Below are positions 1 to 5,979 of a DNA stretch of 9,129 nucleotides, one piece after another. The stretch is from Oscillospiraceae bacterium. GTDB taxonomy: Bacteria; Bacillota_A; Clostridia; Oscillospirales; Oscillospiraceae. Location: positions 1 through 9,129 of the forward strand of contig JAFQDR010000169.1 of NCBI GenBank assembly GCA_017415945.1, in the 5' to 3' direction. Position 1 is the first letter of the stretch. Each line of letters begins with the position of its first letter. The translations under genes were made by a program, and so were the position numbers. The notes under the pieces were generated by a model, which ran no database searches, had not been told where the DNA came from, and saw only the letters and a list, made by a program, of their open reading frames with translations.

Positions 1-2
1 AA

Positions 3-596
3 ATGAAAACACATAAGCTTCATATTTGGGAAACGGCTCTGATCCTTGCCCTGCTGGCAGGACTGCTGACGGGGATCTGGGCACAGAGAACACAGGCGGA
101 GGTGGCAAGCGAGCTGGTGCGGCTCCATGTGCTGGCCAAGGACGACACGGACTATGAGCAGGAAGTGAAGCTGCGGGTGCGGGATGAGGTGCTGCGATAT
201 GTGCAGCCCCTGCTGGAGGGAACCACCACCCAAGCCCAAGCGGTAACGGTACTGAACAGCCACATGGACGGGATCCGCCGGGCTGCTGCCGCCGCAGCGG
301 GGGAGCGGCAGGTGGCGGTGACTTTGACGGAGGAATACTACCCCACCAGAGCATACGACGGCTTTGCCCTGCCGGCGGGGGAATACACCTCCCTCCGTGT
401 GATTTTGGCAGATGGGGAGGGGCGCAACTGGTGGTGCGTGGTGTACCCGCCCCTGTGCACGGAGCTGGCTACGGAGCGCATGGAGCTGCTGACCGACGAG
501 ACGGAACAGCTGATCACACAGGCCGATGGGTATGTGTACAAGTTTAAGATATTGGAAATATGGGGTGAGATTAAGAGAGGCTTCGCAAAGGATTGA
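3..596 (+). CDS. spoIIR: Stage II sporulation protein R (SpoIIR)
   Basis: SpoIIR is the forespore-made secreted signal that triggers the SpoIIGA protease to process pro-sigma-E in the mother cell early in endospore formation. The 197-aa product has one hydrophobic N-terminal segment (about residues 11-28: ALILALLAGLLTGIW) that would export or anchor it. It then carries the family block VRLHVLAKDD (about 39-48), followed by KLRVRDEVL, and the hallmark GRNWWCVVYPPLC (about 140-152). Length is close to the roughly 220 aa of the B. subtilis protein. The ATG lies at the window edge, so its ribosome site cannot be seen and a slightly earlier start is possible, although the membrane segment position fits this one. 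No T-rich terminator follows; a palindromic repeat does. The gene implies a spore-forming Firmicute. Family assignment is firm; regulation by sigma-F is known for the family but not visible here. Confidence 0.93.
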   Translation: MKTHKLHIWETALILALLAGLLTGIWAQRTQAEVASELVRLHVLAKDDTDYEQEVKLRVRDEVLRYVQPLLEGTTTQAQAVTVLNSHMDGIRRAAAAAAGERQVAVTLTEEYYPTRAYDGFALPAGEYTSLRVILADGEGRNWWCVVYPPLCTELATERMELLTDETEQLITQADGYVYKFKILEIWGEIKRGFAKD

Positions 597-604
597 GAAG
601 AAAA

Positions 605-728
605 AGGCTCTCCTTTTAAGGAGAGCTGCCGAGCGTATGCGAGACTGAGAGGTAATCAATCAATGTGTGACCTCTCCGTCATTTTCGAGCGTGCTCGAAA
701 ATGCCACCTCTCCTTAAAAGGAGAGGCT
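605..728. repeat. Palindromic MITE-like intergenic element
   Basis: The segment is bounded by inverted ends: AGGCTCTCCTTTTAAGGAG at the left and, read from the other strand, AGCCTCTCCTTTTAAGGAG at the right. Each end is itself a hairpin (CTCTCCTT/AAGGAGAG). Two more hairpins lie inside: GAGAGGT (647-653) with ACCTCTC (670-676), and ATTTTCGAGC (681-690) with GCTCGAAAAT (693-702). It encodes nothing. This architecture resembles the short non-autonomous palindromic repeats often found between genes in Oscillospiraceae. Mobility is inferred from the inverted ends only; no clear target-site duplication is visible. Confidence 0.65.
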
Positions 729-758
729 GATATAGGTGGAATTATTCACTCAAATATT

Positions 759-785
759 AAAAGAGAGCCTTAATGGCTCTCTTTT
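759..785. terminator. Stem-loop terminator after the nucleoside kinase gene
   Basis: AAAAGAGAGCC (759-769) pairs perfectly with GGCTCTCTTTT (775-785) around a 5-nt loop. On the minus strand the stem begins at the kinase stop codon (784-786) and ends in TTTT, giving an intrinsic terminator for the leftward hemZ-kinase transcript. On the plus strand it also ends in TTTT and could stop rightward transcripts from spoIIR. The T tract is short, so efficiency is uncertain. Confidence 0.7.
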
Positions 786-1722
786 AGTATTTGTATATTC
801 CGCCGCCCATGAATTCACGGAGCAGGCTTTCGGGGGCTACCAGCTTGGGGTCGATGGCTTCGATGCGGTCGAAGGCGGGCAGGATGCTTTGGACCTCCGC
901 ATATCTGGGAATGTCCTTGGGGATATCCCGCAGCAGCTCCTGCATGAAGCCCTTCATGACACAGACCTCGCATTCCAAAGAGGTATCAAACTGCAGGTCC
1001 GCCTTGTTTTTGAAGGGAGAGATATATTTCTTTTCCCCTGTGCGGATGTTGTCCCACATCTTCAGAGTTTCCGCAGCGGAGGTGTTGCGGAACTGATTGT
1101 CTCGCAAAATGCGGCGGCACAGGCGCATCCATGTGCCCTTGAATACCACATTGCCCTTGTCGTCCTCTACATTGGAGCGGGCGGAGATATAGACCTTAAA
1201 GGCATCGGGAGCAATGGCAGAGAAGCTGTCGTTCAAAGCGTGGATGCCCTCAAAGATGACGATATCCCCCTCACGGGCTGTGAGGAACCGTCCGCTGTCC
1301 CGCTGCTGCCGCTGCTCCTTGAACAGGTAGCGGGGGACTTCGATGGTCTTGCCCTGTTCGATGGCGGCGAAGTGCTCTGCCAGCAGCTCCATGTCCAGAC
1401 ACAGAGGGGATTCGTAGTCGTAAGCACCCGTTTCCGTTCTGGGGTAGTCCACGGGATTCACCGTGCGGAAGTAGTTGTCCAGTGCCACGATGTGTGTCTC
1501 AGCGCCGTGGGCCTCCACCAAATGCTCTAATTTTAGGGCGGTTGTGGTCTTGCCCGAGCCTGAGGGCCCCGATACGAACACAATGGGGCTGATGTGGGCA
1601 TGGTCGATGATGCGCTTTGCGCTTTGCTCTAACTTTTCTTCATAGCGTCTGTCGCTGTCCCGCAGGAATCCTTCGGGGTCGGACAGGGCGCGGCGATTGA
1701 GTTCGGTCAGTTGATATGCCAT
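784..1722 (-). CDS. Nucleoside (uridine-type) kinase, P-loop PRK/URK family
   Basis: The 312-aa protein is probably a cytosolic kinase that phosphorylates a nucleoside such as uridine with a nucleoside triphosphate, in pyrimidine salvage. Visible motifs are a Walker A loop GPSGSGKT (residues 52-59), LDNYFR (about 81-86, the nucleoside-side DxxY/F region of uridine kinases) and FEGIHALND (about 157-165). The C-terminal tail ends LLREFMGGGIYKY, a type of ending I associate with Clostridia proteins annotated simply as nucleoside kinase. It is longer than the roughly 210-aa Udk, with extra N-terminal and C-terminal parts, so the substrate is not certain. An ATG at 1791 overlaps the hemZ stop (TAATG) but lacks a ribosome site. 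The ATG at 1722 has GGAGG six bases upstream and is preferred. It is co-transcribed behind hemZ, and a stem-loop follows the stop codon. Confidence 0.85.
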   Translation of the reverse strand: MAYQLTELNRRALSDPEGFLRDSDRRYEEKLEQSAKRIIDHAHISPIVFVSGPSGSGKTTTALKLEHLVEAHGAETHIVALDNYFRTVNPVDYPRTETGAYDYESPLCLDMELLAEHFAAIEQGKTIEVPRYLFKEQRQQRDSGRFLTAREGDIVIFEGIHALNDSFSAIAPDAFKVYISARSNVEDDKGNVVFKGTWMRLCRRILRDNQFRNTSAAETLKMWDNIRTGEKKYISPFKNKADLQFDTSLECEVCVMKGFMQELLRDIPKDIPRYAEVQSILPAFDRIEAIDPKLVAPESLLREFMGGGIYKY

Positions 1723-1790
1723 AATGATCCTCCATGGGGTGTTGCCGTGCTGACTGTGATCAAAATCCTCGACTATGGACAATTGTTCCA

Positions 1791-3257
1791 TTATTTGTAA
1801 AATTCACAGATTTTGTTTTTGTCAGCACAGGTTTTTGCGATGTTTGCGATATACTCGTTGGGATACTTGGGGGCGAAAATGCGCTCGATCTTTCCGTCGG
1901 GGCGTACCAGCTTGGTGGAGCCCCCCGCACCCATGGCGATGATGGAACACAGCTCTTCCATGATGAAGATGTTGTACAGGTTTTCATAGCCGGGCTTGCA
2001 CCAGCCTGTGTTCTCAAATCCGCCGCTCATGTTCTTCTGGCGGTACAGGTAATAGGCTTCGTAGCCTCCCTCCCGAAGCAGGGCGTGGGCATAGTCCACC
2101 ATTTCCTTCACGCTTGCGGGGGTGGGGATGTCGCCGCCCTCGTCCATGAGCCGTGCGCCCTTTTTGAGGGACAGGGTGTGCACGGTGATGTTCTCGGGGG
2201 CGAGCTCCATGACCGCATCCATTGTGCTGCGGAAGCTCTCGGGGGTGTCTGTGGGCAGACCTGCGATCAGGTCCATATTGATTGCCATGCCCCCTACCTG
2301 CCGCACCATGGCAAAGGCATCCAGAATGTCTTGGGCGGTGTGCTTTCTGCCGATGGCCTCCAGCACGCTGTCGGTCATGGTCTGGGGATTGACGCTGATG
2401 CGGCTGACCCCGTGCTTCTTCAGTACCTCTAACTTTTCCATGGTGATGGTGTCGGGACGACCTGCCTCCACGGTATTTTCACGGACGGCGCTTAGGTCAA
2501 AGACCGTTTCCAGCTTGGTCAGCAGAGTATCCAGCTGCTCTGCGGACAGGGTGGTGGGGGTGCCGCCCCCCATGTAAATGCTCACGGGCACCAGACCCAG
2601 TGCTTTCACTTGTGCTGCGGTGGCATCGATCTCCTCCATGAGGGCATCGAAGAAGGGGGCCACCAGCTTCATGCTTTTTTCCACACTGTGGCTGACGAAG
2701 CTGCAGTAGGCGCAGCGGGTGGGGCAGAAGGGGATGCCCACATACAGGCATACGCCCTTCTCGGGAAGGCTCGCCTCCGCATCCATGGAGTAGCGGGCGG
2801 TCTCCACGCATAGATCCGCGCGGGCTTGAGAGGTGAAATACTTGTCACGGAAGGCCTTGGCGGCGGCCTTGCCCTTGTGCCCCTCACGGATAATATTGGT
2901 CATCAGCTTGGTGGGACGTACCCCTGTCAGAGCACCCCATTCGGGAGGGGTGATCCCCCAATCCAGTGCGGCCTTGAAAAAGCTCTGGCGGAGAATACGC
3001 TGCAGGTGGCGGTCGGTGACAAAGGGCTCGTCGGTGAGCTTCTCTGTGCGTACACGGGCACTGCCGCTGCCCCGCTTGCCGTCCTTGTGGATGACGGTGG
3101 TCATGGTGGACCAAGTGTCACTTTTGCTGCAGCGGACGGTGATGCGGTCTCCCTTGCCCGGTTTTTCGGGATATTCGGGCTTGCTGCCGGGAAACAGGGT
3201 CAGCAGAGACTGCTCCGCTGCGTATTTATAGTCATGTCCGATCAGGTGTAGTTCCAT
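1791..3257 (-). CDS. hemZ: HemZ: radical SAM coproporphyrinogen dehydrogenase-like protein
   Basis: The 488-aa radical SAM enzyme belongs to the oxygen-independent coproporphyrinogen III oxidase (HemN/HemW/HemZ) superfamily. The [4Fe-4S]/SAM motif is CPTRCAYC (Cys178, Cys182, Cys185), followed by GGGTP (about 230-234). Two features separate HemZ from HemN and HemW: a roughly 170-residue N-terminal extension, and GALTGVRPTKL (about 108-118) before the radical SAM core. Total length agrees with B. subtilis HemZ (about 500 aa). The family is annotated as decarboxylating coproporphyrinogen III to protoporphyrinogen IX, but many HemZ-bearing Clostridia lack a full heme pathway, so the substrate here is unproven. 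The start is set by GGAGAG seven bases upstream of ATG 3257. It is the first gene of a leftward transcript with the nucleoside kinase, driven by the promoter at 3296-3324. Confidence 0.92.
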   Translation of the reverse strand: MELHLIGHDYKYAAEQSLLTLFPGSKPEYPEKPGKGDRITVRCSKSDTWSTMTTVIHKDGKRGSGSARVRTEKLTDEPFVTDRHLQRILRQSFFKAALDWGITPPEWGALTGVRPTKLMTNIIREGHKGKAAAKAFRDKYFTSQARADLCVETARYSMDAEASLPEKGVCLYVGIPFCPTRCAYCSFVSHSVEKSMKLVAPFFDALMEEIDATAAQVKALGLVPVSIYMGGGTPTTLSAEQLDTLLTKLETVFDLSAVRENTVEAGRPDTITMEKLEVLKKHGVSRISVNPQTMTDSVLEAIGRKHTAQDILDAFAMVRQVGGMAINMDLIAGLPTDTPESFRSTMDAVMELAPENITVHTLSLKKGARLMDEGGDIPTPASVKEMVDYAHALLREGGYEAYYLYRQKNMSGGFENTGWCKPGYENLYNIFIMEELCSIIAMGAGGSTKLVRPDGKIERIFAPKYPNEYIANIAKTCADKNKICEFYK

Positions 3258-3295
3258 ATGTAGTCTCTCCGATTTTGCTCAAATGTATTTACCTT

Positions 3296-3324
3296 ATTAT
3301 AGTATTTTTCCATGGATTTGTCAC
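3296..3324 (-). promoter_or_regulatory. Sigma-A-type promoter for hemZ
   Basis: On the minus strand, a -35 box GTGACA (3324-3319, one mismatch to TTGACA) and a perfect -10 box TATAAT (3301-3296) are separated by 17 bases. Transcription would begin about 30 bases upstream of the hemZ start codon. It lies back to back with the promoter of the PHP gene. Confidence 0.75.
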
Positions 3325-3345
3325 TGTTTCTTTTGGGGCAAATCG

Positions 3346-3354
3346 TGGTATAAT
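3346..3354 (+). promoter_or_regulatory. Extended -10 promoter for the PHP-domain gene
   Basis: TGG followed by TATAAT (3349-3354) is an extended -10 element with a perfect hexamer. The -35 region is weak (TTTCTT at 3327-3332, 16-base spacing), which is normal for extended -10 promoters. The likely start site near 3361 would leave a leader of only about 14 bases, just enough for the ribosome site before ATG 3375. Confidence 0.7.
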
Positions 3355-3374
3355 GTGGCTATGAGGTGATTGAA

Positions 3375-4202
3375 ATGAAACAGGGTGTTGATTTGCACGT
3401 ACATACCAATGCATCCGACGGCAGCTTCCCTCCCGAGGAAGTGGTGCGGATGTTTGCTGAGGCGGGCTTGGAGGCCATTGCCATTACCGACCATGACAAT
3501 ACAAACGCCCTTGACTGCTGCCTGACTGCGGGGAAGACCTACGGCATTGAGGTGATCCCCGGCATTGAGCTCAGTGCGGACTACAAGGGTATTGAGATCC
3601 ATATTTTGGGCTATTATATCGACCCCCATGCGGAAAGTCTGGGGGATCTGCTGGAAATTGCACTGGCCAACCGTGAGGTGCGCAACCAAAAAATCTGCGC
3701 GCGGCTGCGGGAGGAGGGCTTCGACGTGACCATGGAGGAGCTGCGCCGGCGGCACCCCGGCACCGTGCTGGGCAGACCCCATATTGGGCTGCTGATGATG
3801 GAAAAGGGCTATGTGGAGTCTGTGCGGCAGTCCTTCCGTGAGTACATGGGCAAGTGTGCCAAGCTCTATGTGCCAAAGGTGAATATGCCCTTGGAGCAGG
3901 CAATCGGCCGTATTCGGGATGCAGGGGGCGTGGCGGTGCTGGCACATCCCTATCAGTATGCGCTGCCCGAGCCCGAACTGCGTGAGCTCATTGAGCTGGT
4001 CATGTCCATGGGGGTCAAGGGCATGGAGTGCGTGTATGCCCGATACGACGAGGAGCAGAGAGCGGCACTGACCGCACTGGCGGAGGAGTATGGCCTCATT
4101 GTCACAGCGGGCTCCGACTTCCACGGCACCCCCAAGCCCGACATTCTCCCCGGGGACATTCGGGGGGAATATGCACAGGTTGAGAACATGAAAAAATGTT
4201 GA
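3375..4202 (+). CDS. PHP-domain phosphoesterase (RNase AM / YciV-like)
   Basis: The 275-aa cytosolic metallo-phosphoesterase belongs to the polymerase-and-histidinol-phosphatase family. Relatives (E. coli YciV/RNase AM, Chromobacterium nucleoside 3',5'-bisphosphate phosphatase) hydrolyse nucleotide 3',5'-bisphosphates or trim RNA 5' ends. The metal-site signatures are all present in order: HVHTNASDG (His8, His10, Asp15), ITDHDN (Asp39, His40), PGIELS (Glu65), EIHILGYY (His76), GRPHIG (His136), LAHP (His191) and GSDFHG (Asp248, His250). Length and motif order match the stand-alone PHP/YciV family rather than HisK or DNA polymerase. A GTG at 3366 is in frame, but the ribosome site GAGGTG (3363-3368) overlaps it and is correctly spaced for ATG 3375. 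The exact substrate is inferred. The gene is monocistronic, and hairpin repeats without a T tract follow. Confidence 0.88.
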   Translation: MKQGVDLHVHTNASDGSFPPEEVVRMFAEAGLEAIAITDHDNTNALDCCLTAGKTYGIEVIPGIELSADYKGIEIHILGYYIDPHAESLGDLLEIALANREVRNQKICARLREEGFDVTMEELRRRHPGTVLGRPHIGLLMMEKGYVESVRQSFREYMGKCAKLYVPKVNMPLEQAIGRIRDAGGVAVLAHPYQYALPEPELRELIELVMSMGVKGMECVYARYDEEQRAALTALAEEYGLIVTAGSDFHGTPKPDILPGDIRGEYAQVENMKKC

Positions 4203-4220
4203 ATGTACCAATCAGCTTTG

Positions 4221-4252
4221 TACCTTCGGCGGCAGCAAGCGGCCGCCCTACG
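4221..4252 (-). repeat. Hairpin repeat unit A (GTAGGGCGG type)
   Basis: Read on the minus strand this is CCGTAGGGCGGC, then a short loop, then GCCGCC and GAAGGTA. Stem GGCGGC (4228-4233) pairs with GCCGCC (4242-4247). It shares the CGTAGGG(G)CGG lead-in with the units at 4275-4303, 4363-4386 and 8106-8135, so I read it as a divergent member of the same family. It is non-coding. Confidence 0.5.
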
Positions 4253-4269
4253 GGTGCGTTGGTTAGAGG

Positions 4270-4391
4270 TACCATCCCGTAGGGGCGGATAGTATCCGCC
4301 CGCAGCTGCGCAGTGGGTTAGAACAGCATGTTGTGCTCACTGCGATGCATAACCGACGTTTGAGGCGGATGATATCCGCCCCTACGAGGTA
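4270..4391. repeat. Composite inverted pair of GTAGGGGCGGAT hairpin repeats
   Basis: Two copies of the same hairpin unit face each other. The left copy (about 4275-4303) reads CGTAGGGGCGGAT AGT ATCCGCC. The right copy (about 4363-4386), read on the minus strand, is CGTAGGGGCGGAT ATC ATCCGCC. Both outer ends begin TACC followed by CGTAGGGG, so the whole block has inverted termini. The middle holds another dyad, CGCAGTG (4309-4315) with CACTGCG (4338-4344). The interval 4203-4442 contains nothing else I can recognise. This looks like a REP/MITE-type element; no transposase is nearby. Confidence 0.6.
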
Positions 4392-4442
4392 AAAATGTTT
4401 GGTACGAACGCATCACCGTACTTATGGCGCGAAATAAACGTA

Positions 4443-4472
4443 AAAGCCACCGAACCAAAGTTCGGTGGCTTT
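4443..4472 (-). terminator. Intrinsic terminator of the M15B peptidase-like gene
   Basis: AAAGCCACCGAAC (4443-4455) and GTTCGGTGGCTTT (4460-4472) form a perfect 13-bp stem with a 4-base loop, five bases beyond the leftward gene's stop codon at 4478. On the minus strand the stem runs into TTTT and a further T-rich stretch, as expected for a Rho-independent terminator. It may also act on rightward transcripts from the PHP gene. Confidence 0.85.
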
Positions 4473-4477
4473 AGGCA

Positions 4478-5212
4478 TTATTTGTACAGTGCTACAAATT
4501 CTTCCAAAGTGATGCCCTTTTCCTTGATGTACATGGCGGCATCCTTGCCTACATAGCGATAGTGATATGCGCAGTATTCGTGGCCTGTGATGTCCTCCTT
4601 GCCCTTGGGGTAGCGGAGGATGAAGCCGAATTCCGCAGCGTGCTCGTCCAGCCACTTGCCGATGTCGGACTTGGCGGCAGAGTCGTTCTTGGGTACCTTG
4701 GAGGTGGAGAGAATGTCCAGCGCCAGACCTGTGTTGTGCTCAAACAGGCAGTCATCGGCCTTTTCCGCAGTGGCCTTCTTGGCATCCACATAGCCTGTTT
4801 CCAGATGCACCAGAATTTTTGCGTTGCGGGCCGCAACCAGCATGGCCTCCACATCCTTTGTGATGCGCTTGTCCATTTGGCAGCCGTCAAAGAACACTAC
4901 CTTGGGAGGAGTATAGTCCTTGTCTGCATCGTCCGCGATCACATATTCCCAGCTCGTCATATCCAGATCCCGGGGCCAGTCGGGGGCGGGAGTGGGGACG
5001 GGAGTAGGCGTGGGCTTGGGTGTGGGCACGGGAGTGGGAGGGGGTGTGCGCACGGGCTTTTCTTGGGCAATCTGCTCGTATTCGTCCAGCAGCACCTGAG
5101 AGTCGATGGCGTATGTATCGTAAATATAATAGACCGCGGCGCCGATGATGCCAAGGCACAGAGCCAGAACGATCACGGTCTTAAAGAAGCCTTTGAGAAA
5201 ACGTTTCAGCAT
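4478..5212 (-). CDS. Membrane-anchored peptidase M15B (VanY/DacB-like) protein, catalytic Glu replaced
   Basis: The 244-aa protein has one N-terminal membrane segment (about residues 12-30), a Pro/Thr-rich spacer (about 54-78) and an extracytoplasmic D-Ala-D-Ala carboxypeptidase fold (about 85-240). The family removes the terminal D-Ala from peptidoglycan stem peptides. Zinc ligands are recognisable: His159 and Asp166 in EHNTGLALDI, and His217 in HYRYVG. The flanking text FGFILRYPKGKEDITG is typical. However, the usual YEPWH that supplies the catalytic Glu reads YCAYH (Cys214 in place of Glu), and the SGYR motif reads TGYV (Val142 in place of Arg). Activity is therefore doubtful: it may bind peptidoglycan without cleaving it, or use altered chemistry. 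The start at 5212 has GAGGTG six bases upstream; an in-frame ATG at 5257 has none and lies within the promoter. The family call is firm, the enzymatic function uncertain. Confidence 0.86.
   Translation of the reverse strand: MLKRFLKGFFKTVIVLALCLGIIGAAVYYIYDTYAIDSQVLLDEYEQIAQEKPVRTPPPTPVPTPKPTPTPVPTPAPDWPRDLDMTSWEYVIADDADKDYTPPKVVFFDGCQMDKRITKDVEAMLVAARNAKILVHLETGYVDAKKATAEKADDCLFEHNTGLALDILSTSKVPKNDSAAKSDIGKWLDEHAAEFGFILRYPKGKEDITGHEYCAYHYRYVGKDAAMYIKEKGITLEEFVALYK
4982..5044 (+). other. Two G-quadruplex-type motifs in the Pro/Thr spacer
   Basis: The plus strand, which is the template strand for the leftward M15B gene, holds two runs that fit four or more G tracts of at least three with loops of one to seven bases. 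One is 4982-5002 (GGGGG C GGG AGT GGGG AC GGG). The other is 5012-5044 (GGG CTT GGG TGT GGG CAC, then GGG, GGG and GGGGG). They arise from the repeated Pro-Thr codons. Folding is only inferred. Confidence 0.5.
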
Positions 5213-5268
5213 GGGATTCACCTCAATGAAGCTGCTGTTTGAAAAACAGCGCAGCATAATTATAGAAT

Positions 5269-5297
5269 ATAATACAACGTAGTTCCCAAAACGTCAA
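5269..5297 (-). promoter_or_regulatory. Promoter for the M15B peptidase-like gene
   Basis: On the minus strand, TTGACG (5297-5292, one mismatch to consensus) and TATTAT (5274-5269) are 17 bases apart. A second -10-like TATAAT lies at 5264-5259 without a spaced -35. The box set interleaves with the promoter of the oppositely directed hydrolase operon. Confidence 0.65.
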
Positions 5298-5311
5298 CTT
5301 TGTTGTAAAAT
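5283..5311 (+). promoter_or_regulatory. Candidate promoter for the MBL/zinc-ribbon/TPM operon
   Basis: TAAAAT (5306-5311) with TTCCCA (5283-5288) at 17-base spacing is the best plus-strand candidate. The -35 box matches consensus at only four of six positions, so the promoter is probably weak or activated. It overlaps the M15B promoter, and both share a dyad centred on 5290. Confidence 0.45.
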
Positions 5312-5349
5312 GAAATCAGAATTTGAAGAATCAAAGGGAGGCACAGCCT

Positions 5350-5961
5350 ATGAAACTGACTTGGAACGGACATTCCTGCTTTACCTTCGACACGGATTTG
5401 GGGTCTGTTGTGTTTGACCCCTACGAGACCGATTATGTTCCCGGTCTGTACCTGCCCGATTTGGCGGCGGATGTGACCCTGTGCAGCCACGGGCACGAGG
5501 ACCACTGCTATCCCCAAGGGGTGCGCAACACCCGCCGTGCTGTGGGCTTCACCGTGGAAATTGTGGATACCTTCCATGACGGGGCGGGCGGTACACTCCG
5601 TGGGGAAAACAAAGTGCATATCATTGACGCGGACGGCTTCCGTCTTGCCCATTTGGGGGACTTGGGTCATGTGCTCACAGAGCAGCAGCTTGAGGCCATG
5701 GGGCGTATTGACGCATTGCTGGTGCCCATCGGGGGCTTCTACACCATTGATGCTCGGCAGGCCAAGGAGATCTGTGACCGTCTGCAGCCCCGCATCATCT
5801 TCCCCATGCACTATCGCCAGGGAGACATGGGCTTTGATTTGATTGCCGAGCCCGATGAATTTTTGGAGCTGTTTGACCATGTGACTTGGATCGATGGGCA
5901 TACCGCAGAGCTGAACAATGCCCTCGAGGGCGTTGTGATGTTCACTGAGCCCAAGCAGTAA
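5350..5961 (+). CDS. Metallo-beta-lactamase-fold metal-dependent hydrolase (UlaG/UPF0173-like)
   Basis: The 203-aa soluble hydrolase has the metallo-beta-lactamase fold. It shows the opening MKLTWNGHSCFTF with His8, typical of the UlaG/YtkL-like single-domain group, then the metal motif SHGHEDH (His47, His49, Asp51, His52). After that come TFHD (His76), HLGDLGH (Asp104) and FPMHYR (His154), so the expected dinuclear metal ligands are present. Members act on varied phosphoester, lactone or thioester substrates; the substrate here cannot be told. There is no signal peptide, so it is cytosolic. The start at ATG 5350 is set by GGGAGG (5336-5341) eight bases upstream; a TTG at 5323 is in frame but unsupported. 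The stop lies 18 bases before the zinc-ribbon gene, so the two are almost certainly co-transcribed. Confidence 0.88.
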   Translation: MKLTWNGHSCFTFDTDLGSVVFDPYETDYVPGLYLPDLAADVTLCSHGHEDHCYPQGVRNTRRAVGFTVEIVDTFHDGAGGTLRGENKVHIIDADGFRLAHLGDLGHVLTEQQLEAMGRIDALLVPIGGFYTIDARQAKEICDRLQPRIIFPMHYRQGDMGFDLIAEPDEFLELFDHVTWIDGHTAELNNALEGVVMFTEPKQ

Positions 5962-5979
5962 GAAAGGATGTGGTGTCCT

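Noticed and set aside
736..1530. Rightward 264-codon frame opposite the nucleoside kinase.
   Set aside because: It is a shadow of a gene with a clear Walker A and uridine-kinase motifs; no ribosome site or family resemblance was seen.
1734..3251. Rightward frames opposite hemZ (largest 232 codons).
   Set aside because: They are antisense to a clear radical SAM gene, and their translations show no domain features.
3366..3374. GTG start for the PHP gene.
   Set aside because: The only ribosome site, GAGGTG, overlaps this codon and is correctly spaced for ATG 3375.
3321..4211. Leftward 296-codon frame opposite the PHP gene.
   Set aside because: The plus-strand product carries the complete PHP metal-binding motif set, while the minus product is His/Leu/Gln-rich without motifs and would run through the promoter.
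4203..4442. Possible small RNA or riboswitch in the hairpin-rich spacer.
   Set aside because: The hairpins are explained by inverted copies of a dispersed repeat. No promoter or known aptamer core was recognised.
5968..5979. ATG start for the zinc-ribbon protein at 5968.
   Set aside because: The AAAGGA ribosome site directly abuts this ATG, leaving no spacing. GTG 5980 gives a more family-like N terminus, though 5968 cannot be fully excluded.
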